30,292 nt of DNA, taken from NCBI GenBank assembly GCA_041494275.1, contig JBGQAM010000013.1:1-30292 (forward strand), read 5' to 3'. The notes beneath the pieces were generated by a model. That model saw nothing but the letters and a program-made list of their open reading frames with translations, was not told where the DNA came from and ran no database searches. Positions 21,236 through 30,292 of this stretch are shown here, piece by piece; positions within the stretch are counted from its first letter, which is position 1; each line of letters opens with the position of its first letter. The DNA comes from COMBO-56-21 sp041494275. GTDB taxonomy: Archaea > Thermoplasmatota > Thermoplasmata > UBA10834. Position numbers and translations under genes: made by a program.

Positions 21236-23551
21236 CTAGCCGAACCTCTTTCTTAGCACTGTATGTATTCCTTCGGCTATGACCTTGCCGATGCCATCCA
21301 CTTGCATAAGCTCTTCGACGTTCGCGTCCGCAATCCCCTTGACGCTCCCGAATTTCTCGAGCAGCCTCTGCGCGAGCGTGGCGGAGACATTCGGCAACCC
21401 CTGCACAAGGAACATCTGCCTGCTCGGGACGTCTAGAGTGGTCTGCATGGTCCTGCCATCCTTCGCATGCTTTGCCAACTCCTGCTTCTCGAGCGAGCGA
21501 ATGGCCGAGGCGGTCTCATTTGCGTTGTTGGTGGAGAGCACTGGCATGTGGAACTCCGACAGAATCTCACTCAAGGCATCGTAGACCGCTGCATTCCCAG
21601 CTTGTCCCCCGTCACCTTCGGGTGCTCCTTGAACAATGAGTATCGGATGGAGGTATTCGTGCTTCATCTTGGCCAACGATGCCAGGATCGATCCGTCTGA
21701 GATCCCATCGATGAACTGGTCTACGGTCCGTACAGCGACGGCGACTCTGTTCGAAACTATCACATCGGCGTTCTCGAGGTCTCTCACATCAGTCGAATAT
21801 CCCAATTCGCCAAGCGACGTCTGGAGGCCAGCGCTGCCGATTCTTGGTGAGACGACCAGAACAGGACCTTCATGGTCCTGTTCCTTCTTGAAGAGGCCTA
21901 ACGATTTTTGCCCCTTCTTCTCGGATACCTTCCTTGAGAGCTCTTCGCGCGGGGTCTCGGGCCCGACGGTCATCATGTCGGTCAGCTCGACCCTCGTGAG
22001 GGGTCTCTGAGCTGTCGATGGCTCCACCGGGAGCCCTTTCCTGGCCCTGAGCTTGCGCTTGAGAGACTCCAGCTCACGGCGCATCTGCATCTCCTTCTTC
22101 CTGCTGGACCAGAAGTATGCCTCGTCCTTCGTATCCCTAGTCACGAGAACGATCACTCTACCAGCTCTCCTCCTTCCAGTCCTCCCCCTTCTCTGGATCG
22201 TCCTTATCTCTGAGGGTACCGGCTCATAGAACACGACCAAATCCGTGGCGGGTATGTCCAATCCTTCCTCGGCGATGGATGTCGAGACAAGGATGTTGTA
22301 GGCGCCATCCTGGAACTTCTCGATGATCTCCTTCTGCTCCTTCTGGTTAAGACCGATGTCCTCGCCTTTGGTCGCCTGGCCGACGAACCTGACAGGCCTG
22401 AAACCTTCGATCTTCTCAAACATCTGGGTCACGATGTCGCAAGTGTCCCTATAATGAGTGAAGACTATGATCCTCGATTCCGGCTTGGCAAGGAACTGTT
22501 GCCTCAGGATGGGAACCAGCTTCTCGAGCTTCGGATGGTCCAGCTCCATGCCGTACAGAAGGGTTCTTGCCTGCTGGAATCGGGCGTCCTTGACTAGGTC
22601 CCTTGACGCCTTCGAGCCTCCTTTCCCGCTCCCTTCTTTCACGATCTTGTCGAAGTAGTTCTCGAGCGCCCCTTTCCCCTGAGTCTCCGCGAGTTCAACC
22701 GCATGGTTGATCTTCATCGCGAGTCCCTGCGTGCTCGCAGCCTTGAATATCTGGAACGATTTCCTCCCGGAATTCAAACGTGCGCGTATGATATTCCCAG
22801 CTTCTAGCAGGTCTCTCGTCGTGGCCGGTTTCTTCGGATCCAAGAATCCCCAGCCCCGCAGTTTCGTCAGTTGCTCGTCGAATATCTGCTTCAGGAGGCA
22901 GACTACCCTCGACATGCCCTCCTGGACGTTCACAGCGACGTAGTCTGTCTTGACATCCTGAGTGTATTTCACGACGTCCTCGTCGAGTTCGGACCTAATT
23001 TCAACATTCGTGATGCCGAGGTTCTCGCATACTTCAGCAATCTTCGTGACTTCTGACCCAGGCGAGGCGGTCATTCCGAGCGCAAGGCCGGTGAAGAGCT
23101 TGCCGATCGACACGTAGGCATAGTCTCCTGCAGCCCTGTGAGCCTCGTCAAAAACGATTAGATCGACCTCGTTGAGGTCAATCCTTCCTCCATTCAGGTC
23201 GTTCTCGATGACCTGCGGAGTTGAGACCACAAGCCTGCTCTCGTTCCAGATGGCCGTTCTCTGCTTTGGCGGGTTCTCACCCGTGAACATAGCCGGTTCG
23301 AACTTCAGGAGATGCTGTTTGAGAAAGCCTGCATGCTGCTGGACCAGGGGTTTGGTCGGCGCCATGAAGAGCACCTTGCCGTTCTTCCTCAGCAAAGTGT
23401 CTGCGATGACGAGCAGAGCAACGATCGTCTTCCCCATGCCAGTAGGGAGAACCACAAGGGTGGATTCCTTCATGGCAGCGGCTGCGATGTTTGTCTGATA
23501 ATCCCTCTGTTCGACACTGGAGGGTTTGATGAGCTCGTGCTCAATGAACAC
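21236..23551 (-). CDS. hef: Hef-like superfamily 2 helicase with degenerate XPF nuclease domain
   Basis: Archaeal Hef (kin of FANCM and XPF) unwinds and normally cuts stalled replication forks. The 771 residues give a full helicase: Walker A PTGMGKT (36-42), DEAH (135-138), MTASPG (160-165), the Hef insertion domain (about 200-340), and motif VI QRRGRTGR (453-460). The region 563-690 aligns with the XPF nuclease domain, but the catalytic ERKxxxD has become A606-V607-R608 with Q612 at the Asp position, and the earlier DSRE reads S568-P569-R570-I571; only Asp596 of the GD motif remains. So it looks nuclease-dead, as in FANCM. Tandem helix-hairpin-helix motifs (about 712-768) close the protein. 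The GTG at 23551 is probably leaderless (weak TATA near 23580). The reading frame is intact. Confidence 0.92.
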   Translation of the reverse strand: MFIEHELIKPSSVEQRDYQTNIAAAAMKESTLVVLPTGMGKTIVALLVIADTLLRKNGKVLFMAPTKPLVQQHAGFLKQHLLKFEPAMFTGENPPKQRTAIWNESRLVVSTPQVIENDLNGGRIDLNEVDLIVFDEAHRAAGDYAYVSIGKLFTGLALGMTASPGSEVTKIAEVCENLGITNVEIRSELDEDVVKYTQDVKTDYVAVNVQEGMSRVVCLLKQIFDEQLTKLRGWGFLDPKKPATTRDLLEAGNIIRARLNSGRKSFQIFKAASTQGLAMKINHAVELAETQGKGALENYFDKIVKEGSGKGGSKASRDLVKDARFQQARTLLYGMELDHPKLEKLVPILRQQFLAKPESRIIVFTHYRDTCDIVTQMFEKIEGFRPVRFVGQATKGEDIGLNQKEQKEIIEKFQDGAYNILVSTSIAEEGLDIPATDLVVFYEPVPSEIRTIQRRGRTGRRRAGRVIVLVTRDTKDEAYFWSSRKKEMQMRRELESLKRKLRARKGLPVEPSTAQRPLTRVELTDMMTVGPETPREELSRKVSEKKGQKSLGLFKKEQDHEGPVLVVSPRIGSAGLQTSLGELGYSTDVRDLENADVIVSNRVAVAVRTVDQFIDGISDGSILASLAKMKHEYLHPILIVQGAPEGDGGQAGNAAVYDALSEILSEFHMPVLSTNNANETASAIRSLEKQELAKHAKDGRTMQTTLDVPSRQMFLVQGLPNVSATLAQRLLEKFGSVKGIADANVEELMQVDGIGKVIAEGIHTVLRKRFG

Positions 23552-23604
23552 GAGCCATTGAGAACAGACCTAGAGTATGAATCTTTTCTCTCAGGCCGGC
23601 GAAT

Positions 23605-23922
23605 CTAGTGGCAGCCGGCGCAGGAGCTGCACGCCGATGGGTTCGTAGACTTCACACGAACTACGACTCCGGGGCCTTCCGGTGTGTCCACCGAATCAAC
23701 GACTGCTTCCTTGATCTCCGAATCGAGTTCCTTCTCGTAGATCAGGTTGAAGCCGTCGACCTTGACCTCGATGTCGTCTTCCTTCTTCTTGTCGAAGGCC
23801 ATCATGTAGGCAGGGCCCGAGCATCCGTACCCGCCGAAGAATATCCTGATCGGCTCATTCTTCTTGGCTTCCTTCACGATGGACTTGATCGTCTCGACCG
23901 CCTTTGGCGTAACTGTGACCAT
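23605..23922 (-). CDS. HesB/IscA-like iron-sulfur cluster protein
   Basis: This is an A-type carrier-like protein of 105 residues, presumably helping to insert or carry iron-sulfur clusters. It shows the fold pattern: VTVTPKAVETIKSIV at the start, RIFFGGYGCSGPAYMMAFD with Cys34, VDGFNLIYEKEL in the middle, and a C-terminal cluster Cys98-SS-Cys101-AG-Cys104. Canonical IscA ends in CGCG; the CxxCxxC tail here is a variant. The ATG at 23922 has GAGGCAATTGA before it, and TTAAATAT (about 23962-23955) is a plausible TATA box. Iron-sulfur clients in the window are endonuclease III and the radical SAM protein. It follows the UbiD gene on the same strand after a 100-base gap but seems to have its own promoter. 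Confidence 0.85.
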   Translation of the reverse strand: MVTVTPKAVETIKSIVKEAKKNEPIRIFFGGYGCSGPAYMMAFDKKKEDDIEVKVDGFNLIYEKELDSEIKEAVVDSVDTPEGPGVVVRVKSTNPSACSSCAGCH

Positions 23923-24024
23923 TCAATTGCCTCTGATTGATTGAGGACGGGACGATATTTAACGATTTTGCCCTAACCTGCAGGGTCAAGTACTGCCTCG
24001 TACCCGAACCCCCCAGGCACCGTC

Positions 24025-25311
24025 TCAGGTCGGCTTTACTCTGTCGAACCCCTCTCCACCGATCGGCTTCGTCGCGTCGATTCCAACCTTCGTGGTGGTC
24101 TCATCAGCGCTCGGGTCGAGGCTGCTCCCTCTGGCGTTCTCGATCACTACAAGGCCCTTGTGCCCCTGGAATCTTGTTGCGACGGCCCACTCGACCTCTC
24201 GATCATCGAAGACGTCTATGTCGCCGTCGACGATGGTCACAAGCTTCATGGACGGATGGGCTCCAAGCGCTGCCATTATCGCATTGACTCCGTCTCCGTC
24301 CTTCTGTTTTGTTATGGAGACCACTCCGTGCAACCAGCAACATCCTCCCTCGGTCAGACGAACGGCGTGCACCTCGGGGACCGCAAGTCCGACAGCTCTC
24401 TGAATGACGGGCTCCCTTGGCATTCCCATCATTAGGTAGTGTTCGTCGACCCCCGGAAGTATGATCTGGAAGATTGCATTGTCGCGATGATACACCCTGT
24501 CGATCTCGACCACTGGTTGTTTCCTTATCGGGTCTATCGTGCCAGTGATGTCTACGAACGGCCCTTCGTCGTGGGTTTCCTTCGTCACTCTGCCCTCGAA
24601 CACATACTCCGCGAATGCGGGGACTAGAAGCCCGCTCCTGATCTTGCGCACGCACACTGGTTCTCCGAGACAGAGTTGTCTCAGAGAGTTGGCGACTGTC
24701 AGTTCATCTTTGCCAAACTCCAGGTTCATGGCTGCTGAGAGCATGATCGAGGGACAGAGGCCTATTGCGACAGCTATCTTGAGGTCCTCGCCCTTTGCCA
24801 TGGCCCTCTTGTGAAGAGCATACAGGTGTCTTGGCACCACTCTCATGGCAAACTTGTTCTCGCCTATCAGCATGAGTCTGTGGAACGACATGTTCCTGAT
24901 CCCGTCGTGCTCCGCGATGACCACACCAGCAGTTACGAACCGGCCGCCGTCGGTCGGGTAGAACTTTGGAATCGCGGACTCCCTGAGGTCGAACTCTGTC
25001 AACACATTCTTGTCAAAGGGTGCGTTCTCGACCTCCTGTGGTTGTGAAGGTGAGCTCATGGCCTGCATCATCTTCTCGGAAAGCTCCACTGGAGTTACGC
25101 CCATCGCTTGGGCAATCCTTTCCCTGGTAGACCAGAGATTGCCTACAGCCCTGTGTCCGTCTAGGTTTTCGAAAAGAATAGGTTTCGTTTTCTCTCTGAA
25201 TAGGGTCTTTGTGAGCTCAAGCTCTCTTGAGACGTGCCCCTTGATGACTATGGTTTCCTTGAACTGGGTCAGCAATTCTCTGACAGACAGACGACCACCT
25301 GTTTGATGCAT
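24025..25311 (-). CDS. UbiD-family prenylated-FMN decarboxylase
   Basis: UbiD enzymes use prenylated FMN, made by UbiX, for reversible decarboxylations. This 428-residue protein keeps the family layout: FENLDGHRAVGNLWSTRERIA near the start, RNMSFHRLMLIGENKFAMRV, HLYALHKRA, the prFMN/metal region LLVPAFAEYVFEGRV with paired Glu, PFVDITGTID, and HPSMKLVTIVDGDIDVFDD toward the end. In many archaea a UbiD relative decarboxylates anhydromevalonate phosphate in the modified mevalonate pathway; others act on aromatic acids. Which applies is unclear, especially as this window also encodes a GHMP-type decarboxylase. The ATG at 25311 is chosen; a TTG two codons earlier is possible. GTATAAATAG (25380-25371) may be its TATA box, shared with gltX. 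Confidence 0.88.
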   Translation of the reverse strand: MHQTGGRLSVRELLTQFKETIVIKGHVSRELELTKTLFREKTKPILFENLDGHRAVGNLWSTRERIAQAMGVTPVELSEKMMQAMSSPSQPQEVENAPFDKNVLTEFDLRESAIPKFYPTDGGRFVTAGVVIAEHDGIRNMSFHRLMLIGENKFAMRVVPRHLYALHKRAMAKGEDLKIAVAIGLCPSIMLSAAMNLEFGKDELTVANSLRQLCLGEPVCVRKIRSGLLVPAFAEYVFEGRVTKETHDEGPFVDITGTIDPIRKQPVVEIDRVYHRDNAIFQIILPGVDEHYLMMGMPREPVIQRAVGLAVPEVHAVRLTEGGCCWLHGVVSITKQKDGDGVNAIMAALGAHPSMKLVTIVDGDIDVFDDREVEWAVATRFQGHKGLVVIENARGSSLDPSADETTTKVGIDATKPIGGEGFDRVKPT

Positions 25312-25370
25312 GCCCAACTGGCTATTTCTATCCTTTCGTATTTGCTCCAGCTCTTCCGTTCACATCAAAT

Positions 25371-25402
25371 CTATTTATACTGACCAGTCAATCGAGTCGA
25401 CT
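25371..25402. promoter_or_regulatory. gltX promoter with palindromes at the start codon; shared with UbiD gene
   Basis: TTTATA (25374-25379) begins 29 bases before the gltX GTG at 25403, giving a leaderless message. Between TATA and start lie TGACCAGTCA (25381-25390) and the perfect palindrome AGTCGACT (25395-25402), possible operators. Read on the minus strand, GTATAAATAG may serve the UbiD gene with a leader of about 38 bases. Confidence 0.6.
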
Positions 25403-27070
25403 GTGGATCTAGAGCAAGTCATCCGCAAATACGCTCTGCAGAATGCCCTTCAGTTCGAGGGCAAGGCGACCATGGGCGCAGTGCTCGGAAAGGTCATGGC
25501 AGAGAACGCTGAGCTGAGGCCCAAAGCGAAGGAGGTTTCTGGATTCGCGAAGTCCATCATCAGTGAAGTCAACAAGATGTCGGTCGAGGGCCAGAGGAAG
25601 GCGCTCGAGAATCTGGCTCCTGAATTGCTCGTCAAGGAAGTGAAGCACAGAGAAATGGGTCTCCCGGATCTGAAGGACGTCACTGGCGAGGTGAGGATGA
25701 GGATGGCTCCGAATCCATCGGGTCCGCTTCACGTTGGTCACAGCAGGATGGCGATACTCAATGACGAGTATGTGAAGAGATACGGAGGGATATGCTACAA
25801 CAGATTCGAGGACACGGACCCTGCTCGAATCGATCCCACTGGCTACGATACCATCCCAGAGGATTTCGATTGGCTCGGTGTCAGGATAGACAAGACAATC
25901 ATCCAGAGCGATAGATTCGAGATGTACTACGACATCGCAAAGAAGCTGCTCGGGATGGGCAAAGCGTATGTGTGCACCTGCAAGCCTGATGATTGGCGCG
26001 AGCTGAAGAACAAAAAGAAGGCCTGCCCGCACAGAGAGGAGCCTCTGTCAGACCAGATGGTGAGATGGGACAAGATGTTCGATGGCTCCTACAAGCCTGA
26101 GGAGGCGTCGCTGATGGTGAAGACGGATCTCGCTCATCCAAACCCTGCCATCAGAGATTTCGTCGGCCTAAGGATAGACGACACGCCGCATCCACGAACT
26201 GGCACGAAATACCGCGTGTACCCGTTGATGAACCTGGCGGTCGCAGTGGACGACCACATGCTCGATCTCACTCATGTTCTCAGGGGGAAGGACCATCTGA
26301 ACAACACCTTCAGGCAGGAATACCTCTTCGACTACTTCGGCTGGAAGAAGCCGGTCTATATCCACTATGGAAGGGTTTCCATCGAGGAGGCTCAGCTTTC
26401 CACTTCCAAGATGGCCAAGGGTATCAAGGAAGGGCTCTATACGGGCTGGGACGATCCGCAGCTCGGGACCCTCAGGGCTCTGAAAAGGCGGGGGATAAGA
26501 CCCGAGTCACTGAGGCGCTACTGGATCGAGACTGGAATCAAGTCGGTCGATATCAAGTTCTCGTGGAAGACACTCTACTCATTCAACCGCGAGCTCATCG
26601 ACGATGGCGCCAACCGGTACTTCTTCGTAAACGATCCCGTGAAGATCAAGATTGAAGGCGCACCGGATCTCGTGGGAAAGTCTCCTTCCCATCCGGAGCA
26701 CCCCGAGCGGGGCATCAGGGAGATCAAGGTTGGACCTGAGCCGTCGGTGTTCATCGGCCGTGACGATATGCCATCAGGAGACACGAGGTTGAGATTGAAG
26801 GATCTCTGCAATGTCGAGTTCAAGGATGGAAAGGCTCACTACATCGGCAATGACCTGAGTATTCTCAAGGATGGGGTCTCGATCATCCACTGGGCTCCGA
26901 TGTCCTCGTACGATGCCGTCGTGCTCATGACGGACGGGACAACTAAGAAGGGGAAAGCGGAGCCGCTACTCGCTGCCGCCAAAGGGAAGGTCGTTCAGCT
27001 CGAGCGGTTTGCCTTCGTCCGGGTTGAGGAGACCGCGCCAATAATCAGATGCGTGTTCACGCACAGATGA
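25403..27070 (+). CDS. gltX: Glutamyl-tRNA synthetase (archaeal, non-discriminating type)
   Basis: It charges tRNA-Glu, and in most archaea also tRNA-Gln for later amidation. The 555-residue enzyme has an archaeal N-terminal extension (1-95), the HIGH-type signature PNPSGPLHVGHSR with HVGH at 110-113, YNRFEDTDP, a KDHLNNTFRQEYLFDYFGW segment, and the KMSKS equivalent SKMAKG at 335-340. A beta-barrel anticodon-binding half follows, as in archaeal and eukaryotic GluRS/GlnRS. The GTG at 25403 is chosen because the TATA box is 29 bases upstream; the frame open to 25310 would place the promoter inside the gene. A bacterial-type GluRS or GlnRS is excluded by the C-terminal half. It ends two bases from the convergent radical SAM gene. 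Confidence 0.95.
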   Translation: MDLEQVIRKYALQNALQFEGKATMGAVLGKVMAENAELRPKAKEVSGFAKSIISEVNKMSVEGQRKALENLAPELLVKEVKHREMGLPDLKDVTGEVRMRMAPNPSGPLHVGHSRMAILNDEYVKRYGGICYNRFEDTDPARIDPTGYDTIPEDFDWLGVRIDKTIIQSDRFEMYYDIAKKLLGMGKAYVCTCKPDDWRELKNKKKACPHREEPLSDQMVRWDKMFDGSYKPEEASLMVKTDLAHPNPAIRDFVGLRIDDTPHPRTGTKYRVYPLMNLAVAVDDHMLDLTHVLRGKDHLNNTFRQEYLFDYFGWKKPVYIHYGRVSIEEAQLSTSKMAKGIKEGLYTGWDDPQLGTLRALKRRGIRPESLRRYWIETGIKSVDIKFSWKTLYSFNRELIDDGANRYFFVNDPVKIKIEGAPDLVGKSPSHPEHPERGIREIKVGPEPSVFIGRDDMPSGDTRLRLKDLCNVEFKDGKAHYIGNDLSILKDGVSIIHWAPMSSYDAVVLMTDGTTKKGKAEPLLAAAKGKVVQLERFAFVRVEETAPIIRCVFTHR

Positions 27071-27072
27071 AC

Positions 27073-28097
27073 TCAGACATCCCAGAAGGGTACGAGATCG
27101 CACGACAGGCATGTGTGGCACATCGTTTTGAAGGTAAGCGGCGTGAGTCTGTGGCTCCTTAGTATCTTCTTCTGCTCCTTCGCGAGTGTCAGCATGCGCT
27201 CGGCGGTGACCGGCTCCAAAGGGCCAAGGGCTTTCTCCAGCTCCACCATGTTGTACTCGTTTCTTCTGAGCGCCCTTAGCGTCGCGACTGCACCCATGTT
27301 CGCTAGCACTCGCGTCCCCTGGAGAACGTTGTCGTCCGTCTCTCCCAGGCCGAAGATGATGTTCGAACAGACCTTGTTCCTGCCGAAGACCTCGCAGGAG
27401 TGGTTGACTGCATGGAGTATGAGGTCGTAGTCTCTGTTCGGGCACACCTTCTCGAAGATGTCGCGGTCGAACGACTCGATATTGAGCTTGATCTCGTCCG
27501 CGCCAGCCTCCGCCAGCATATCGATTTCGTCCGGTCTGGTGGCATATGGCTCGACGCCGATGGGCACATCTGGGAGCAACTTCCTCACTCTTTGTACTAG
27601 ACCAGCCATCCTCTTGACCGTCATCGATGGCGATTCAGGTACTGCACTGGTGAAGGCTACCGATTTGAATCCCTTCTTCGTGGATGCGTCCTCTATCATC
27701 GCGACTATCTTGTCATCTGTGAGTTCCTTCGTGAGGTTCTGGCCAAGTCTTGGCGAGGCGCAGAACTTGCAGTTCAGCGCGCACGCATGGTCGATGTTGA
27801 CGAACGCTTGGAAGGGCGCGTGGAGGAGGGTCGGGACGAGATTGACATGTTCGATCAGGATTTCTCCATTCTTCAGAATGGAGAAATGCTGGCCTATCTT
27901 GGCCAGCTCGAACTCGCCCACGTCTCTCGAGATGGGCTTCTTGGCCCTAGTATTGCCGAATGCGAAGACAACGCCGACCGAGCCAGCACCGGGTCCTGCT
28001 GTCGACCTGCTCGGGAGGAATGGCAACCTGAAATCTTTGGGAATTCTGACCGCTCCACCTGCAAGGAGCTCTGCTTTCCTACGTGCCACCTCGGGCT

Positions 28098-28113
<16 letters not shown>
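27073..28113 (-). CDS. Radical SAM protein of unknown specificity
   Basis: This 346-residue enzyme of the radical S-adenosylmethionine superfamily has the cluster motif Cys111-x3-Cys115-x2-Cys118 (CALNCKFC), a SAM-binding region with AFTSAVPESPSMT, VEPYATRPDEIDMLAEAGADEIKLNIES, and NIIFGLGETDDN near the barrel end. A second cysteine set, Cys332, Cys335 and Cys338 (CHTCLSC), at the C-terminus may hold an auxiliary iron-sulfur cluster. About 100 residues precede the barrel. Auxiliary clusters are seen in sulfur-inserting enzymes such as lipoyl or biotin synthase, so such a reaction is possible but not shown; I cannot name the substrate. The ATG at 28113 overlaps the cysS end by 16 bases, so the gene is almost certainly cotranscribed with cysS and cysE. 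Confidence 0.8.
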
Positions 28114-29492
<1,379 letters not shown>

Positions 29493-29524
29493 TGGCTATC
29501 ATCACTCGAATGATTGTGTAGCTC

Positions 29525-30247
29525 TTAATGCTTCTCCTCAACCGGACAAGCCAGCTCGGACGCTCTGGTTTTCGGTGGTTCGGGAACCGGTATCTTCTCG
29601 TGCTTGATGCCGAGCTTCTTCTCGATCTGCTCCATCCTGTACTCCATCTCGGAGAGGCTGTGGCACAGGTCGATGAACGCGTTCACCACGGGGTCGGGCA
29701 GCTCCTCATGATGCAGGTCTATGGCCGTCACACCTATCCTCTGGACTATCTTCGCGGGCACACCCACCACAGTCGAATTGGGAGGCACTGATTTGACGAC
29801 GACGGACCCCGCCCCGACCCTGACATTGTCCCCCACCGTGATCGGGCCGAGGATCGTAGCGCCTGCGCCGATGACGACGTTGTTGCCTATAGTCGGGTGC
29901 CTTTTCTTCTTCTCCGTAGCGATGCCCCCAAGCGTCACGCCCTGATAGATCGAGACGTTGTCTCCGATCTCGGCAGTCTCGCCTATGACGACCCCGGTCG
30001 CGTGGTCGATGAAGAAGTTCTTGCCCACGATCGCACCAGGATGAATATCGGCACCGGTGAGCACTCTGGAGACGTAGTTGATCATCCTGGCCGTCTTGTA
30101 CCGCTTCTTGAGGTACAACCTATGCGCCATCTTGTGGAACTTGATTGCATGGAGGCCCTGGCTGAATAGCAGGGCCTCTGCTCGACTCTTGGGAGCGGGA
30201 TCACGCTCAAGGACAATGTCAACTCCGTCCTTCTCATCAGCTGGCAT
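29525..30247 (-). CDS. cysE: Serine O-acetyltransferase
   Basis: It makes O-acetylserine from serine and acetyl-CoA, the first step of cysteine synthesis. The 240-residue protein has the N-terminal helical domain (about 10-65: SRAEALLFSQGLHAIKFHKM) and the left-handed beta-helix of hexapeptide repeats (about 68-170: ADIHPGAIVGKNFFIDHATG, VVIGETAEIGDNVSIYQGVT, then GAGATILGPITVGDNVRVGA). His81 in IDHATG is the expected catalytic residue. NSTVVGVPAKIV closes the helix, and a short charged tail with PVPEPPK follows. It is shorter than E. coli CysE, like many Gram-positive and archaeal forms. The ATG at 30247 is supported by a TATA-like TATTTG near 30282-30277. It lies directly before cysS, so cysteine supply and charging share a transcript. 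Confidence 0.95.
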   Translation of the reverse strand: MPADEKDGVDIVLERDPAPKSRAEALLFSQGLHAIKFHKMAHRLYLKKRYKTARMINYVSRVLTGADIHPGAIVGKNFFIDHATGVVIGETAEIGDNVSIYQGVTLGGIATEKKKRHPTIGNNVVIGAGATILGPITVGDNVRVGAGSVVVKSVPPNSTVVGVPAKIVQRIGVTAIDLHHEELPDPVVNAFIDLCHSLSEMEYRMEQIEKKLGIKHEKIPVPEPPKTRASELACPVEEKH

Positions 30248-30275
30248 TATGGATTCTCTGCAAACAGGTCGGTGC

Positions 30276-30284
30276 TCAAATACC
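30276..30284 (-). promoter_or_regulatory. Probable promoter of the cysE-cysS-radical SAM run
   Basis: GGTATTTGA on the minus strand, about 30 bases before the cysE ATG. It predicts a start site near 30250 and a leader of only a few bases. The window ends just upstream, so flanking elements cannot be seen. Confidence 0.4.
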
Positions 30285-30292
30285 TTTCTCCA

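Noticed and set aside
23977..23984. CCTGCAGG palindrome between the HesB-like and UbiD genes
   Set aside because: A lone 8-base palindrome in a 100-base gap with no positional relation to a TATA box is compatible with chance.

Overview
The window is a gene-dense, moderately GC-rich piece of an archaeal chromosome. Archaeal markers are RNA polymerase subunit Rpo11/RpoL, the proteasome-activating nucleotidase PAN, a group II thermosome, aMBF1, archease, an archaeal phosphoglycerate kinase, an archaeal-type GluRS, archaeal TruD, a Hef-type helicase and TATA-box promoters with several apparently leaderless genes. A phosphomevalonate-decarboxylase-like enzyme of the haloarchaeal/Thermoplasma type and a bacterial-type DnaK-DnaJ-GrpE set point to a euryarchaeon in the broad sense. 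A Thermoplasmatota member (for example a relative of Methanomassiliicoccales or of uncultivated marine Thermoplasmata) is my best guess, but nothing here proves the order. There are no rRNAs, tRNAs, CRISPR arrays, insertion sequences or phage genes. This is mostly housekeeping DNA.

Layout. 1-10.3 kb holds metabolism and repair genes in convergent and divergent pairs: the end of ketopantoate reductase, a GfcR-like PRTase regulator, pgk, a four-CBS protein with a ribosome-hibernation-like tail, a class II-type deacetylase, a small membrane protein, an M24 peptidase, aspartate dehydrogenase, endonuclease III, archease, a mevalonate-pathway decarboxylase and a RuvC-like RNase H-fold protein. 10.3-15.9 kb is a one-way chaperone block (thermosome, grpE, dnaK, dnaJ on the minus strand). 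15.9-16.2 kb is the only gene-free stretch over 300 bases, and it folds into what looks like a multi-helix structured RNA. 16.2-19.1 kb has a HisA-like protein, a DUF2240-like protein, aMBF1 and PAN. 19.1-23.6 kb is a minus-strand run of a zinc ribbon, truD, rpoL, a second zinc ribbon and hef. 23.6-30.3 kb has a HesB/IscA-like protein, a UbiD decarboxylase, gltX, and the run cysE-cysS-radical SAM.

Themes. Protein quality control dominates: thermosome, Hsp70 system, PAN, and possibly ribosome hibernation by the CBS protein. Translation supply is the second theme: GluRS, CysRS with serine acetyltransferase, TruD, and archease as partner of the RNA ligase RtcB. Neighbouring genes often overlap tail to tail by 4-6 bases. 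Many promoters have a TATA box about 29 bases before the start codon, implying leaderless mRNAs. These spacings settle several start codons below.

Most worth a second look: the candidate structured RNA at 15962-16146; a Hef protein whose nuclease domain has lost its catalytic motif; the CBS-hibernation-factor fusion; a shared 8-base element in the chaperone intergenic regions; and palindromic operators in the gfcR-like, pgk and gltX promoters.
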